A DNA stretch of 64,000 nt from Acridotheres tristis. Taxonomy: Eukaryota > Chordata > Aves > Passeriformes > Sturnidae. Below are positions 50,236 through 61,400 of this stretch, piece after piece. How positions within the stretch are numbered: the stretch's first letter is position 1; each line of letters starts with the position of its first letter. Where the stretch lies: contig CM072919.1 in the NCBI GenBank assembly GCA_037013685.1, positions 54,389,116 through 54,453,115 on the forward strand. The letters are read 5' to 3'. The notes under the pieces are model-generated. The model did no database searches, had not been told where the DNA came from, and saw nothing but the letters and a program-made list of their open reading frames with translations. A program made the position numbers and the translations under genes.

Positions 50236-53200
50236 CATTAGGATTTGAAAAATATCTCCAAAAGAAAATAAAGCTATTTCTGAAGTTTATATGGAATCGT
50301 ATGCTGTTATGTATTCAGAAATTAAATTTTTCTCACCTAGAACTGCCATAGCCATATGCTTCTTCTCTTGACAGCAAATTATTTACTTCATCAGTTCTAA
50401 AATTAAGCATATCAAAGGAATGAATGAAGCATATTAAATTGACTTATTGTACCTAAACACATTTTCTTGTTCATAACTTTTTTTTCCTAATCTGTGTGTT
50501 GATGGAATTTTAAAATTATTTTTCAGAAAAGATGCAGCACAAAGTTATAAACATGGGAAATTGATCTTGAAGAATGATATCTATCAGGAAAATAATTAGC
50601 ATAAGTTTTAAAGAAAGAAAAAGAAACCTTTCTCCAGCTGGCCAGTAATGCAAATCTCGTGAGAAGAAACTTCAGTAACAATTTAATTTTTAATTGTTAA
50701 GAAAGTGAATATATTTGGATTTGATGACTATAAATTCTTTTTAAAGATGACAGGTGGAAAGGATACTCACCTCCCTGTGCAGAGAAACAAATAGGTTCAC
50801 TGGTATGCAGTATTTCCTTTGGAGTAAGCACACTGGCTGTTGAGTTCTGCAGCAAACTGGTGTCTAGGGAAATTATTTCCAACATGAAACCACTGATAAG
50901 CCATGCGGTCATGATAATTGGTCATAGACATATAGGGAAGGAACAGTGTAAGCCAGCAAAAAAGATGAGGTATTAAAAATTGTGATGTTAAACTGTGCAA
51001 AAAAAGAGGGAAAAGGCCACATGAAAATTAGGGAGGTGACAAGTCAAAGAGGGTAGAAAAGAGTTTGCAGTAATGTCAGGAAACTGATAGAATCTAAGGT
51101 CTGCAAAATTATTACAACCTCCCCTTATGACAAGAGGATCTACATATAAACTAAATTCACTATTTTGAATATGACAAGGGGTGACATTTTCTTAAGACAT
51201 CTAAAGAATTTTCCTAAAGAACAGAGAACAACTTGGAACTTAAAACTACCTTGTTAGTAACTTGAAGAAGAAAAATAGGGTTTCAAAGCCTATAAAGATT
51301 TCAAGGTAGAAGTGTTAGTGGTTAAATTTTTTATGCTTATATTGATTATTTTACAGAAACAAAAATTCCAGTATTCTTAAATTTTGCCCACTGTGGCTGC
51401 TGTTCCTTTTAACAACCAAAATTAGAAAATAGCATTGGATGAAGATCAGGGGAGCCTTTTACTGTTGGCCAGTGAAAGAGAGCCACAGATATTGCATAAA
51501 AATAGATTAAGTGTACAGATTTTCTCTGTTGTAAATGAAAACATTATCTAATAACAGTGCTACGAAGATTGAAAGATGCAGACAGCTGACTTTCATCTCT
51601 GATGGGGCACATTCCTTTCCTCAGCTCCCACATCTCCAAGGGAAATGTGCCTAGTGCAGAATGAAATACCACCCCGAGGGCGTTTGCATGTCTTCCTGGA
51701 AGTATCCTTTCCAAAGTCCAGGCTCTCAGAGGCATTGGAAAGGCATGTGGGGTAGGACTACAGCTGCTGTGTCCTCCTCACTCCTTTACCTTTGAGATGG
51801 AGGTGAAAGCCAGCCATATTACATGTCTGAAGATAGGCAAAGGGAATGAAAGGCTATCATGTAATCTCCACCCCTCTTCTTATATCTGCGATACGATCAG
51901 GCACAATTTGCTCACAAACAGTGAAATTATCACTGCTTTCAAACTTCAGCAGTGAGTTCAAGGCAGATTGTGCAATACATGTCCCCAGTAATCTCTAGAA
52001 TGGTTCTGGGCAGCAGTCAGAATGCCTTTGGAGATCATGACAAAATACATGTAAAATCAAGAGCTCTGCTGCCATTCAACCTAACTTAATTCCTCATATA
52101 TTGCAAATTAATTTAGCTCAGTTTTCTTGCAATCTCCTCCAGCACAACTATCTTGGAGATAACCAACATACAGACCTTCACCATTGGTTAATGTAGTCAC
52201 TGGCACTGCTTCTGAAAAGAGGAAAAGATACTTTCAGCACTCTTTTACTGCTGTTACCTCCACTCCCTGGAGGAGAGAAGCAAGAGGAGTATGCCTGTGT
52301 CTATAGACCACTCCGTAAATTTTGTTGCCCCCACAAAATAAATCTTTGACTGGTAAGCACTTATATCTTTTCTGTTGGTTCTACTACTCTAAGCTCATGG
52401 CAAAGAAGTTGGAAAATAATGCAGTTGTAGTGACAACAGATTACATTCTTCATGCAGCTTGATCAACTCCTTCAAATATCTCCAAAGATTTCTTCTCAGA
52501 ATTCCTGCTGTTTCCAGGTGGACAAACTAAGTTTATGCAACATAAAATTTCAAACAGATTTCAGTGTTCCACTGAAAAAACTTCAGTGGCCAACCAAAAG
52601 CAACATGATGATTTCTGAACATGTTCATAAACAATTTTCTGTTAAAAATGGTACCTAGATAGATGATAATTGTTTTTTTATATCTGCAACTGCTACTGAC
52701 CTTGATTTACGTGTGGATGGCCTGCTTCATGAGTTTTTCCCATTCATTTATTTAATATGCCAGCTTTTAACCTTTCTGACCTTCAGCCAGTCCAATGAAA
52801 CTATATGCTTAAAGCATATATTTAATTTAATTTGTTTTAAAGTTTAAACACATTATAATCAATACAATTTGACATTTATTCCAGAACATTTGTTTTAAAT
52901 TCTACATAAAATGTACTTGGCATGCTATGATTAATCTCAGAGAAATGGCTAGTGTAGATTGCTTCAGGCAATAACATCTTTAGTTGCTACTGCTAAATTT
53001 ATCTTCAATTGTGAATCAAAACCTTTTGGAAAGCAGCTTATTCCTTTGTAGTGATACAAAATAGAAACTATGTTGAAAAATATCTCAACAGCTAACACTA
53101 AACACCATCTTGCCAGTACGTAGTTGAAAGGATATTTTTAGCTAAAAATAAGTGGAACAAATTCTTACAAGCAATGACACAAACACAAAAAATCAATATG

Positions 53201-53632
53201 TAATTTTTCTTAACAGTGACTCCCCATATAAATAGAGATAGTTCATGAACTTCACTAAAAAGAAATACTCTTTGAATAGGCAAAATAGTAGTGATATTTT
53301 CAGACTCTTGCAAACCAGGAAATAGTTACATTTGTAACTTTGCACATACAGAAAATCGATTCCAAATTTTGTTTGTGGTATTAATTAATCATGCCTATGA
53401 AATCAATTAAGCAATTTGTGTTATTTTTTGTCTGACTAGCAATTCTGGTTAATCATGTATTTCTCACATTTAGTGACAAGGTATTGGCCAAAATTATCAT
53501 CTTACTTTGTCTTCATATATATAATGCTTCCGAAATACATAAACTGCATATTGTTGAACAAATCTTGCCTTATTTTTTATAGTAATTAACTGTACACGAA
53601 TATATATGTATGAATTTACTACTTAAATCTTA
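50236..53632. other. AT-rich intergenic DNA, nothing recognised
   Basis: No supported gene or mobile element. Only short frames are present. It ends at the polypyrimidine tract of the right inverted-repeat arm. Confidence 0.55.
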
Positions 53633-53709
53633 CCTTCCTGCCTTCCTCCCTTCCTTCCTTCTTCCCTTCCTCCCTTCCTTCCTTCTTCCCTTCCTCCCTT
53701 CCTCCCTCT
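53633..53709. repeat. Interrupted CCTT/CCCTT polypyrimidine tract
   Basis: About 77-84 bases of CCTTCCTTCCC-type units with irregular interruptions (CTTCCCTTCC, CCTGCC). It is the counterpart of the 320-base purine tract beside the left arm, but shorter and impure. Beyond it, toward 53632, the sequence no longer matches the left flank. Confidence 0.92.
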
Positions 53710-54524
53710 CCTCTCTTATTGTCTTATTCTCTCATTCTCTCTCATGGTATGGAGTACAGATTTCTCTACAGTTTTTTGTCCCTACAGTCTAGCAGCCATA
53801 AACCCGAGGTGTACCACTAGGTAGCACTTCTTCATCTTGCTTTCAGAAAGGGCCTTTGTGAAGTGCCCACAGAACTTCAGCTATAGCACAATCACTAGAT
53901 TCTTTGGAAAAAGTGTCTAGGAAAAGAAACTAAAGCACAAAAAGCATACAGCAGCTGATTAAAAAAAAAAAAAAAAGGAAAGATAAATTCATGCTCTGTT
54001 CAAATTAACCTTGAGACAGAATATCAGGCCTCCAGAAGAAATAGTTTTATTATCAGACCTAACAAGGTAAGAAACATCATTATACAGGGAAGAACATGCA
54101 AACATGCCTTTTCTTCATATTTTGGGGAGAGTCACACATTTTACAACGTTAGATGCCCAGCCTTCACCTGTAAACATATGAAGTAATTTCAGTACTGCAG
54201 TACATTAATCAGATATCAGAGCCCACAAACATACTTAATTGAGCAATATAACCAAGAAAGACCAGAACAAATGCTGGATTTCTTTCCCAATCCAAGTAGA
54301 TATAAAACTGCAGGTAAAACTGCTGTCAAATGGCCATTTTGAGAAACCACCAAAAGCTTGATGGACACTTTGTCAATTTCCACAGGTTACAGATCTTCAA
54401 TATGACACCAAATTCAATCATACTGCTCAAAGCCAAGTTCTTGTCCATTATTCTGACCTGAATAAGGCTCACAATCCTGCTCTCATAACTTCATGCACGT
54501 TTAAAGATGAAAACACATCCTCTT
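53710..54524 (-). repeat. Right arm of the ~0.8 kb inverted repeat (partner 2431-3261)
   Basis: Its reverse complement matches 2431-3261 with seven single-base differences outside the poly-A/T tract (poly-A here at about 53960-53976). In left-arm orientation six of these are A here against G on the left, and one is T against A. The homology stops at 54524; the sequence beyond (GGCTTTGATGATC) has no counterpart upstream of 2431. No open frame or transposon terminus was recognised in the arm. Confidence 0.93.
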
Positions 54525-57310
54525 GGCTTTGATGATCTACACAACGGTGATATTAGCATTGAAACATGGTCCATGCGTATGTAAAATCATATCTCTGATA
54601 TGTATTGGGCAGTAATAGCTCTTCCACCTGCTACTTTCAAAATTGCAAACTCATGCAAATACCAAAACACCTTTACATTAATTTCTATGTGTTTTCAATC
54701 CTAGCTTTACACGTACTTATACACGGAAGACAAAATTGGAAAAATTACAGGACAGATTATCAGCATCTGTAGAGTACCTCAGGTTGCTTCTGATTCCTCT
54801 GTATAGCAACTCAAATATTCAATTAAGTCATTCTTTGTAAGCTGGAGGGCAAATTTTCATGGGAACTGCACAGCTTCCTTTCTTATTAAGAAAACTGCCC
54901 TTGCAGAGATGGTATATCTCCACACTTTTAGATGATAAATCTGCGTGCTTGATCCCGTCAAGAAAAATCAGGTGCTTAAAAACCAACAAATGATAACAAA
55001 TGATAGTGACAATAACTAAGTCTGCTCCTAAAAACAATCTGCAGTCACACAGACAGAACTGCAGCCTGAAATTTTTAAAAAATTAAATGTATGTCTGTAT
55101 GACGCATCATCAGCACAATATAGATATGATTAAGCCAGTTTCAAATAAATTTAGGAATTGTTTAGCACAGACTTTTGGCTTTCTCAGTCAAAATTATTTT
55201 ACTAGGAAAACAGAAAAATTATCTCTGGCTTGCTATGTGCTATCATGACTAGGCTGCATCTAATACTCAGGTACCTCACCATCCCAAAAGACTTCAGTGT
55301 CTGTATGTAAACATGGAGACAATGCTAATTGTGCAATAGCCTGTTTTCCTTCACATTTTGTTGATAAAACATAATCAGCAGCTGAAATGGACCACCAGGG
55401 AAGGACCTTCCTTTGTATGGAAGATGCCTTTCACAGATGATAACAAGTGTGCATAGAACGCAAAACTATTTAAACATACTCTGATGTAATCTACCACTAG
55501 AGTAAAATGGATACATAGTTTATAGTTTTATTTGCCTTGTTTAAATACAGCAGACTAATGCATCAGGTCTGAAGGTGCATTTTAATCAAGTCTAGCTAAC
55601 TGAAAATGCATTGTTTATTTCTAATATTTCCTTTTATTTAAACAAAGACATCAGAAAGTTGTCAGGAAGTTAGTAATCTGAATTTATCTGGGTAAAGTCA
55701 GGCAAAGGTAGATCTTATCTTTCATTCTTCGGTCTCTTGATCTCTAGCCAGTGGAAGGACACACTGGGCCTGGATCATTTAAATCATGCCACCAAGAAAG
55801 CAGTTTAGTAATTGGAGATCGTGATGTACAATGGCAGCGTGGCCACACTGGCTTCTCTGTCCCCTGTAGAGGAATACTTGAGTAGGTGACTATGCTGCTT
55901 TTGTAGCTTTCTTGTCCTATAAACTGGTTTAAAATACCTATATCAGGTACCACAATTTAAGTATTTGTAGCTCCCTTTCATACCCACTAAATCCTGTAAC
56001 TATGAGCTCACTCTCACACCTTCAGGCAGACAGCTGGGCCAGAAACAGTATTACAACTCTCATTTTAAATTACATGTGTGGGTTGGACCAACCAGTATGT
56101 CGGTACTGATGAACTGGCAGAATATCAAACAGGCAGAAACTATCTCTTCCTTTGATCACTTCTAACATTTTCTCATTAGCACAGCCTCTCTCCTATACCT
56201 GGATCCCTCCTGTTTATCTCAAGACTTGAACTTTGTTATCTTTTGGAGACCCTCACATTTCAGTTAGATTTGATTGCAGCTGACCAACAGGTTGAAAACT
56301 ATCAGGAAGAGAATAGAAGAGGATTGGGCATCCAGGCAGACCACATAGATCACACAGAATCTTTTCAGGAGGAAAGTAGGCCAGCACTTCACCAGCAGAT
56401 TGCTGGCAAAGCTGGAAGTAAGCTATAGGACACATGTTCTCTACCCAGGAAGGCTGAACTGGAAGATACATCCCCACATACCTACTTTCTTTTTAGCTAA
56501 GACATGTTATTATGAGATAATGAATTTTCAGTGATTGTTGCAGATGTAAGTATTAAGGTATAAACCACAATTCAGCATATTAACTATATTACAATCTGCT
56601 CAGAACAATACACAGTAAAATAATACTCGAGGAAAATAACTGGCAGTTAATTTTACTGTGTGCAGGAGTTTCCTTAGAGGGATGTTCCTGCATGAGAAGA
56701 TCCAGACATAGTACTGAAGTCTTAGTATTTGCAAGATTACCAGACAAATCCCATGAAAATAAACAAATTGAGGTAAGAGTTGGAGTAATAGACAATGAAT
56801 GTATTACTGCATAAAATTCTGGTGTTCAGACCAGTTGTGTTTTCAAGTTTTCCTTTGCAACAATGCACGTACACAGCAACATTAGACTGCTTAGACAAGT
56901 GGCTGGGAGAGCAGCCCCCTTTATGGAAGACACTGTCAAAAGCTTTTGGTTGTTCTGAAATCCTAGTAGTATGTGGGGTTGTGGAAGGGTTATGTGTATG
57001 CCAAAGAGGCAGACTGAGAGGATTGTTTAAACAAAGACTGAGATAAGACCATGTGTTTTGAAGAGCAGAAGACACACAACGGCACCAAAAGCAAAGTTAC
57101 CAGCTGAGTTTGTGTCAAGCACATGCTTTTCTAAATGGTCTATAAGCTTCAGAAATTGGGTGAAAATTATCATTTTCATTGTTTAATAAAAAAGTAGCTA
57201 GTGCTTACAGTCAAGGAGATAGGATTGCAGCACAATTAGAGATTGCTACTGCAACTAGTTGGGATGCCCACAGCCAAGAATGAATGTGGTCTTCTTGCCA
57301 CCACAGCTTA
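54525..57310. other. AT-rich intergenic DNA, nothing recognised
   Basis: No supported gene. Short frames only. It sits between the inverted-repeat arm and the CR1 relic beside the CpG island. Confidence 0.55.
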
Positions 57311-57660
57311 CCACACATGATAGAATTATAGAATAAAATGGTTTGGTATGGAAGTACTCTCCTCTGGACCTGTTCCAAGGTCTATGCCTTTCCTGTGGTG
57401 AGGGCTCCAGAGCTGAGTATAGAAGCCAGAGGACAAGAATCTCAACCTGCTGACCTTTTGTTTTTTGATGCAGCCCAGTGTGCAATTGTCTTTCTGGGCT
57501 GCAGACACACCTTTGCCAGATCATGTCCCGCTTTTCATACACCGGTACCGCCAAGTCCTTCTTCACAGGGCTGCTCCCAATCCATTCACTCAGTCCATTG
57601 GGAAGATCCTACGTAGGCACTTGCACTGCCTGCCTAAGATGAAATCCAGGGTGCTGTACC
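57311..57660 (-). mobile_element. CR1 LINE fragment, minus strand, internally deleted
   Basis: The plus strand begins with ATAGAATTATAGAATAAAATGG, the reverse complement of repeated CR1 terminal units, then passes abruptly into a segment matching the CR1 ORF2 C-terminal region. Reverse frames contain LGCIKK and LYSALEPSP in two different frames (57326-57508 and 57255-57566), so the copy is frameshifted. Most of the 3' UTR is missing. It directly abuts the CpG island and supplies the first codons of the spurious 313-codon forward frame at 57465-58406. Confidence 0.8.
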
Positions 57661-57681
57661 TTTGCTGTCTAGCCCTCAGCC

Positions 57682-58002
57682 TCACTTCTGGTTTTCTGCG
57701 ATTTTTGGCACATATACCAGACACCTCCTGTAGAGCCGCTGCGGGCGTGAGGGGGTGCGGGGGGCGAGGCCCAGGGGGAAGGATTCCTGTGAGGAATCCT
57801 CCTGTGACGAGCTCGCTCGTGGCGCAGTGTCGCGGCCGAGACCTCGAGAGGCCAGGCGGGGCCGGGCGGCCATTTCACCGCCGCCGCCGTCCCGCCCGCC
57901 GTTGCCAGGGTGACCGGGGCAGCGGCGCCCCCGCCCCCGGCCCCGCCCCGCGGCCAATCGAGGGGCGGCGGCGGACGAGCGAGGTTCCCTTTGTTCAGCC
58001 AT
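57682..58002 (-). other. Alternative minus-strand frame in the CpG island (doubtful)
   Basis: A 106-codon reverse frame begins with an ATG in strong context (GAAATGG) and encodes an Ala/Gly/Arg-rich stretch typical both of real first exons in CpG islands and of chance frames in GC-rich DNA. It runs to a stop just inside the decayed CR1 sequence. I list it only because the island could be bidirectional; no domain is recognisable. Confidence 0.15.
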
Positions 58003-58097
58003 TTCGGGGGCCGGAGCGGCGCCGCGCGGAGCTGTGGAGGGAGAGGTCGGGCCGCTCCCTCGCCACTCCCCTGCCGCCGGGCTCTGGGATGGTGTGG
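58000..58097 (+). other. Candidate first exon ending at a splice donor (hypothetical)
   Basis: About 130 bases downstream of the CCAAT box the plus strand reads GGGATGGTGTGG and then GTACGTGT, a good match to a splice donor (cut after 58097). An ATG at 58089 has G at -3 and +4. If it is used, only three codons (Met-Val-Trp) precede the donor; otherwise the exon is 5' untranslated. The start coordinate is a guess from the promoter layout. I cannot name the gene and see no second exon before the window ends, so the first intron would exceed 5.9 kb. Confidence 0.35.
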
Positions 58098-58253
58098 GTA
58101 CGTGTCCGGGCTACGAGGGGCGGGCTGGGACGTCCCATCCCCAGTAGTCACCGCTGCCGCCGCGTGCCCCGGCCGATATCAGGGGCCTCTGCGCCGCTGT
58201 TGGGCGGGGAGCCGTGGGGTCCCGGCCGTGGGCTGCCTCTTTGGCTTCTACCG

Positions 58254-58291
58254 GGATGGATGGATGGAGATGGATGGATGGATGGACGGAC
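58254..58291. repeat. (GGAT)n microsatellite
   Basis: About nine GGAT-type units with one GGAGAT and two GGAC variants, inside the CpG island just downstream of the candidate donor. Confidence 0.9.
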
Positions 58292-58420
58292 GGGGCAGGC
58301 AGCAACTGGAACCCGAGGACCCGGGCAGACCCCCCGAGATAACCCCTCCAGCCCCCCGTTTGCCCCGGCTCCTCCCGGTGTCACGGCTGTCTCCGCAGCA
58401 TTGTAGCGGAAAGTGAAAGT

Positions 58421-61400
58421 CGCTTCCCGATAGAGGAACGTGGCCCTATTTCCTACTGTGGTTTCTGGCGTGCATGGGGTCCTTACTGTACAGATTTGCG
58501 TAGGTGGGGTTTTTAATTTTTACTCCGAAATGTTAGAGAAGCGAGAATTCTTGTGTTTGTCTAGTACTTCCGTTTGCATAGGAAGGTTATTAATTTAGAT
58601 AATTTGGAAATTGACAGTGAAACATTTGAACCTTATATGGGGTGGTATAAAGGACCGAGACGCTTTCTGTGTTAGTACAAATGGCTTAATTAGGCTGCAA
58701 GATATTTATCTCCTTGCTGTGAAGGTTATAATTCCTCTCACTTAACTTTCTGCTCAAGACCTGAGAAATCCTCCTACTGTGAGGATTGTTCTGCGATGTA
58801 GGCCACCACAGCTTCTTAACCTGTTTGCTTCTCCTCTTGCATAGTTAAGTAGTCCTTAATGTGGCATTCGAATATATCGAAGGTGTGGTTAAATCGTTAC
58901 AACACACATTGAACAAAAAGTTGACTTGTGTTCCTTCTGTAAATGAGTAATCGAACAGAAAAAATAGTCGTATGCCTGAACTCTTAAAAGGAGCCTTTGA
59001 TAGAATTGGAAACTGAGCCCATAAGTCTTCATTCTACATCTGCTGTGTGAACTGTAGTTATTTTTGACTGATATGTGGGAGGATGGAGGAAAGGTGCCTA
59101 CAGTTGGAAAGAATAGTTTCTGTATGAAAAATTACTTTAGGATGCATTTTTCAAAATTTAGCTAGCTTTTACTCAAAGCAGGATAAGACAAAAGAATAGT
59201 TATGGTACTGCAAAAACAGGGTTAGAAAAGCAGTTTATTGACTGTGTTAAAGGAGACGAGCTCTGGTTAGAATGAATATTGACTAAGGATTACTGTTGGA
59301 TACAGGTAATGACATGTTTCATTGACTAATACAGGTGCAAGCGCAGCTGCTAAATTGAGCTATGCCTTGTGACAGGGAGGTTAAAACAACATAACAATGG
59401 CTTTATGAATGTAGGCTTTTACTGGATTATCTGACACACTCTTCTGTTGTATTTATTTAGAATCCAGTTTAGGAGTCCTTGTATGTGGGTATTCAATAAA
59501 GCAGGTATGTGTGCTTAATTTTTAGATTCAGGGATGGAGTCTGAAACCTTTTATAGTCAGGTGATAGGTACGCACAGAACTGTTCAGCAGACTGGCAGAG
59601 CTGTGGTAGAGTATATCCTGTTCATATTTCAGGCACACCAAGATGCTGTGGCTACAAAGGAGAGTGGAGGGAAGGCCAAGTACAATCCTCCTCCATCAAA
59701 GCTGATGTTCAGAATCTTTCCATTTAAAGATTGGGGCTGAAATAGAGACTGACATTCTGTCTTAATAATTCTTTCATGGACCTGATGTTGTCAGTGTCAT
59801 AAAACAGGTTTGTGTCAAAAAATTTTACAAGTTTGTGAACTTGGTATGCACTGATCAATGCATTATTACCAAGTTGTGCTGGTAACATGAAACAGGAAGG
59901 ATTTTTTCATTGCTTTGTTTTTGAAAGGGTAGGGCTGCTTTTCCATTACTTTAGTGCCTTGATATGTTGTAGTTGTGATCAATTTTTATCACAGAAATTA
60001 ATTTTTATTCATTAATTTGGTTACAAATTCTGCAAGCATTTACGTACATAAACAGTACGGTGTTTCAATCACTGAATCCACTGCTTTCCACTTACTGTTT
60101 TATAGTATTGATTTGGATAGTTGAGGTAGGTTTTCTACATACATTGATAGATTTCAAATATATACTATACAATGTTTTTATTGCATGTATTGTGTAGATA
60201 TAAATAATAATATATTAATATACAGAAGGATACTAATATAGCTGTATTACACAATTCATACTGAAAATATTTTTAATTTCTCATTGAAAGAGATATAGTT
60301 GTGTAGATCCACTGTTTGGTTTATGTTTGTGACCTGTCATGTACATGATCAAACCCTGTACATATTTATGCATGTATACATGGATATATGGCATTTTCTA
60401 GTCACAATATAAATAAACCTCCAATGTCACTTTTAGCATTTAGGAGGTTCTCTTTTCCAAACCAGGCTCCAATTTAAATAATTGAAAAACAATTATTTGC
60501 TGATTTCCTGTGTACTGAATGCATTTGAAATTTTGAGTTTGTTTATATGTCTGCATCTAGTGCGTATGTCCTTGTCTATGTGAGTCAAATCTCTAGGCAT
60601 AAAATCAAATAAAATTTGTGTTTAAAGAAAAATTTTTTGTTTTAAACCTTGACTATAGAACAGAAAATTATTCTTAAATATTCTTAATTCTCCTATTAAG
60701 TAATTTAATTTTGTAGAGCATTTTCTGCAAGTCATTGTGAGATACCCTTAAACGCTGAAAATGTGCTGCTTATGGTAAGCCTGCCACTAAGTGCATTAGT
60801 TTAAATATTAGGTCAGTGCTACACATGAAAGAAGGAAAGGCAAGACAAGGTGTTTTCAGCAGAGAATAGAAAATAGATAGTAGGTGGTACAAAGATGCAA
60901 GAAAACTTACTTTCTTAGAATTCAGAAAGAACACATTTGCAGAAATTATGCTGGGATAGTATAGACCAGAAGTTCCCAAACTTAGTAGGTATATGATCAT
61001 CATCAGCCACTTCTGGCATCCAGGGTCACATGCTTTTCCAACCATGCCAAATCAGAGCCTCATCTATGGCTCTTCTTCCACCTTCCCTTCTGCATATTCC
61101 TATCGTCCAAGCTAGGATTGCAGCCCAATGTTCACATTTAAGCTTTCCTATCCATTCTCGAACCCATAAAAGTTTATTCTTTATTTCAGACTTCAGTCAC
61201 AATATTTCCCTTCCACATACCTATGTCATCAACCTTCACTTCCAGAAAGGAAGATGTGGAACCTTGGCTTCCCTTGCATGCATGTGCCTCCTTCATCCTG
61301 TTCTTCATACTTCACCATGTCTTGGTCCTCTTTTCTATCCTGAGCCACAAGTGCACTCTGCCTGGGGACAGCAGAGCTATTCATTATGTTGGATGTGGGT

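Larger units (their letters stand above)
57725..58420. promoter_or_regulatory. CpG island, likely promoter of a gene
   Basis: About 700 bases of dense CpG in otherwise AT-rich DNA. It contains many GC boxes (CCCCGCCCCG near 57943 and neighbours), a CCAAT box in GGCCAATCG at about 57951, and two GCCATTTC words (57869 and 57999) that resemble YY1-type sites near the starts of CpG-island genes. In vertebrates such an island usually marks a transcription start. Direction is not fixed: CCAAT-ATG-donor order favours the plus strand, but a strong-context ATG also exists on the minus strand (58002). Low stop density in GC-rich sequence explains the long overlapping frames on both strands. Confidence 0.88.

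Noticed and set aside
57465..58406. 313-codon forward frame, the longest in the window
   Set aside because: It starts inside a decayed CR1 fragment and runs through the GC-rich island where stops are rare; it crosses the likely promoter and splice donor, and several other frames are open over the same bases.
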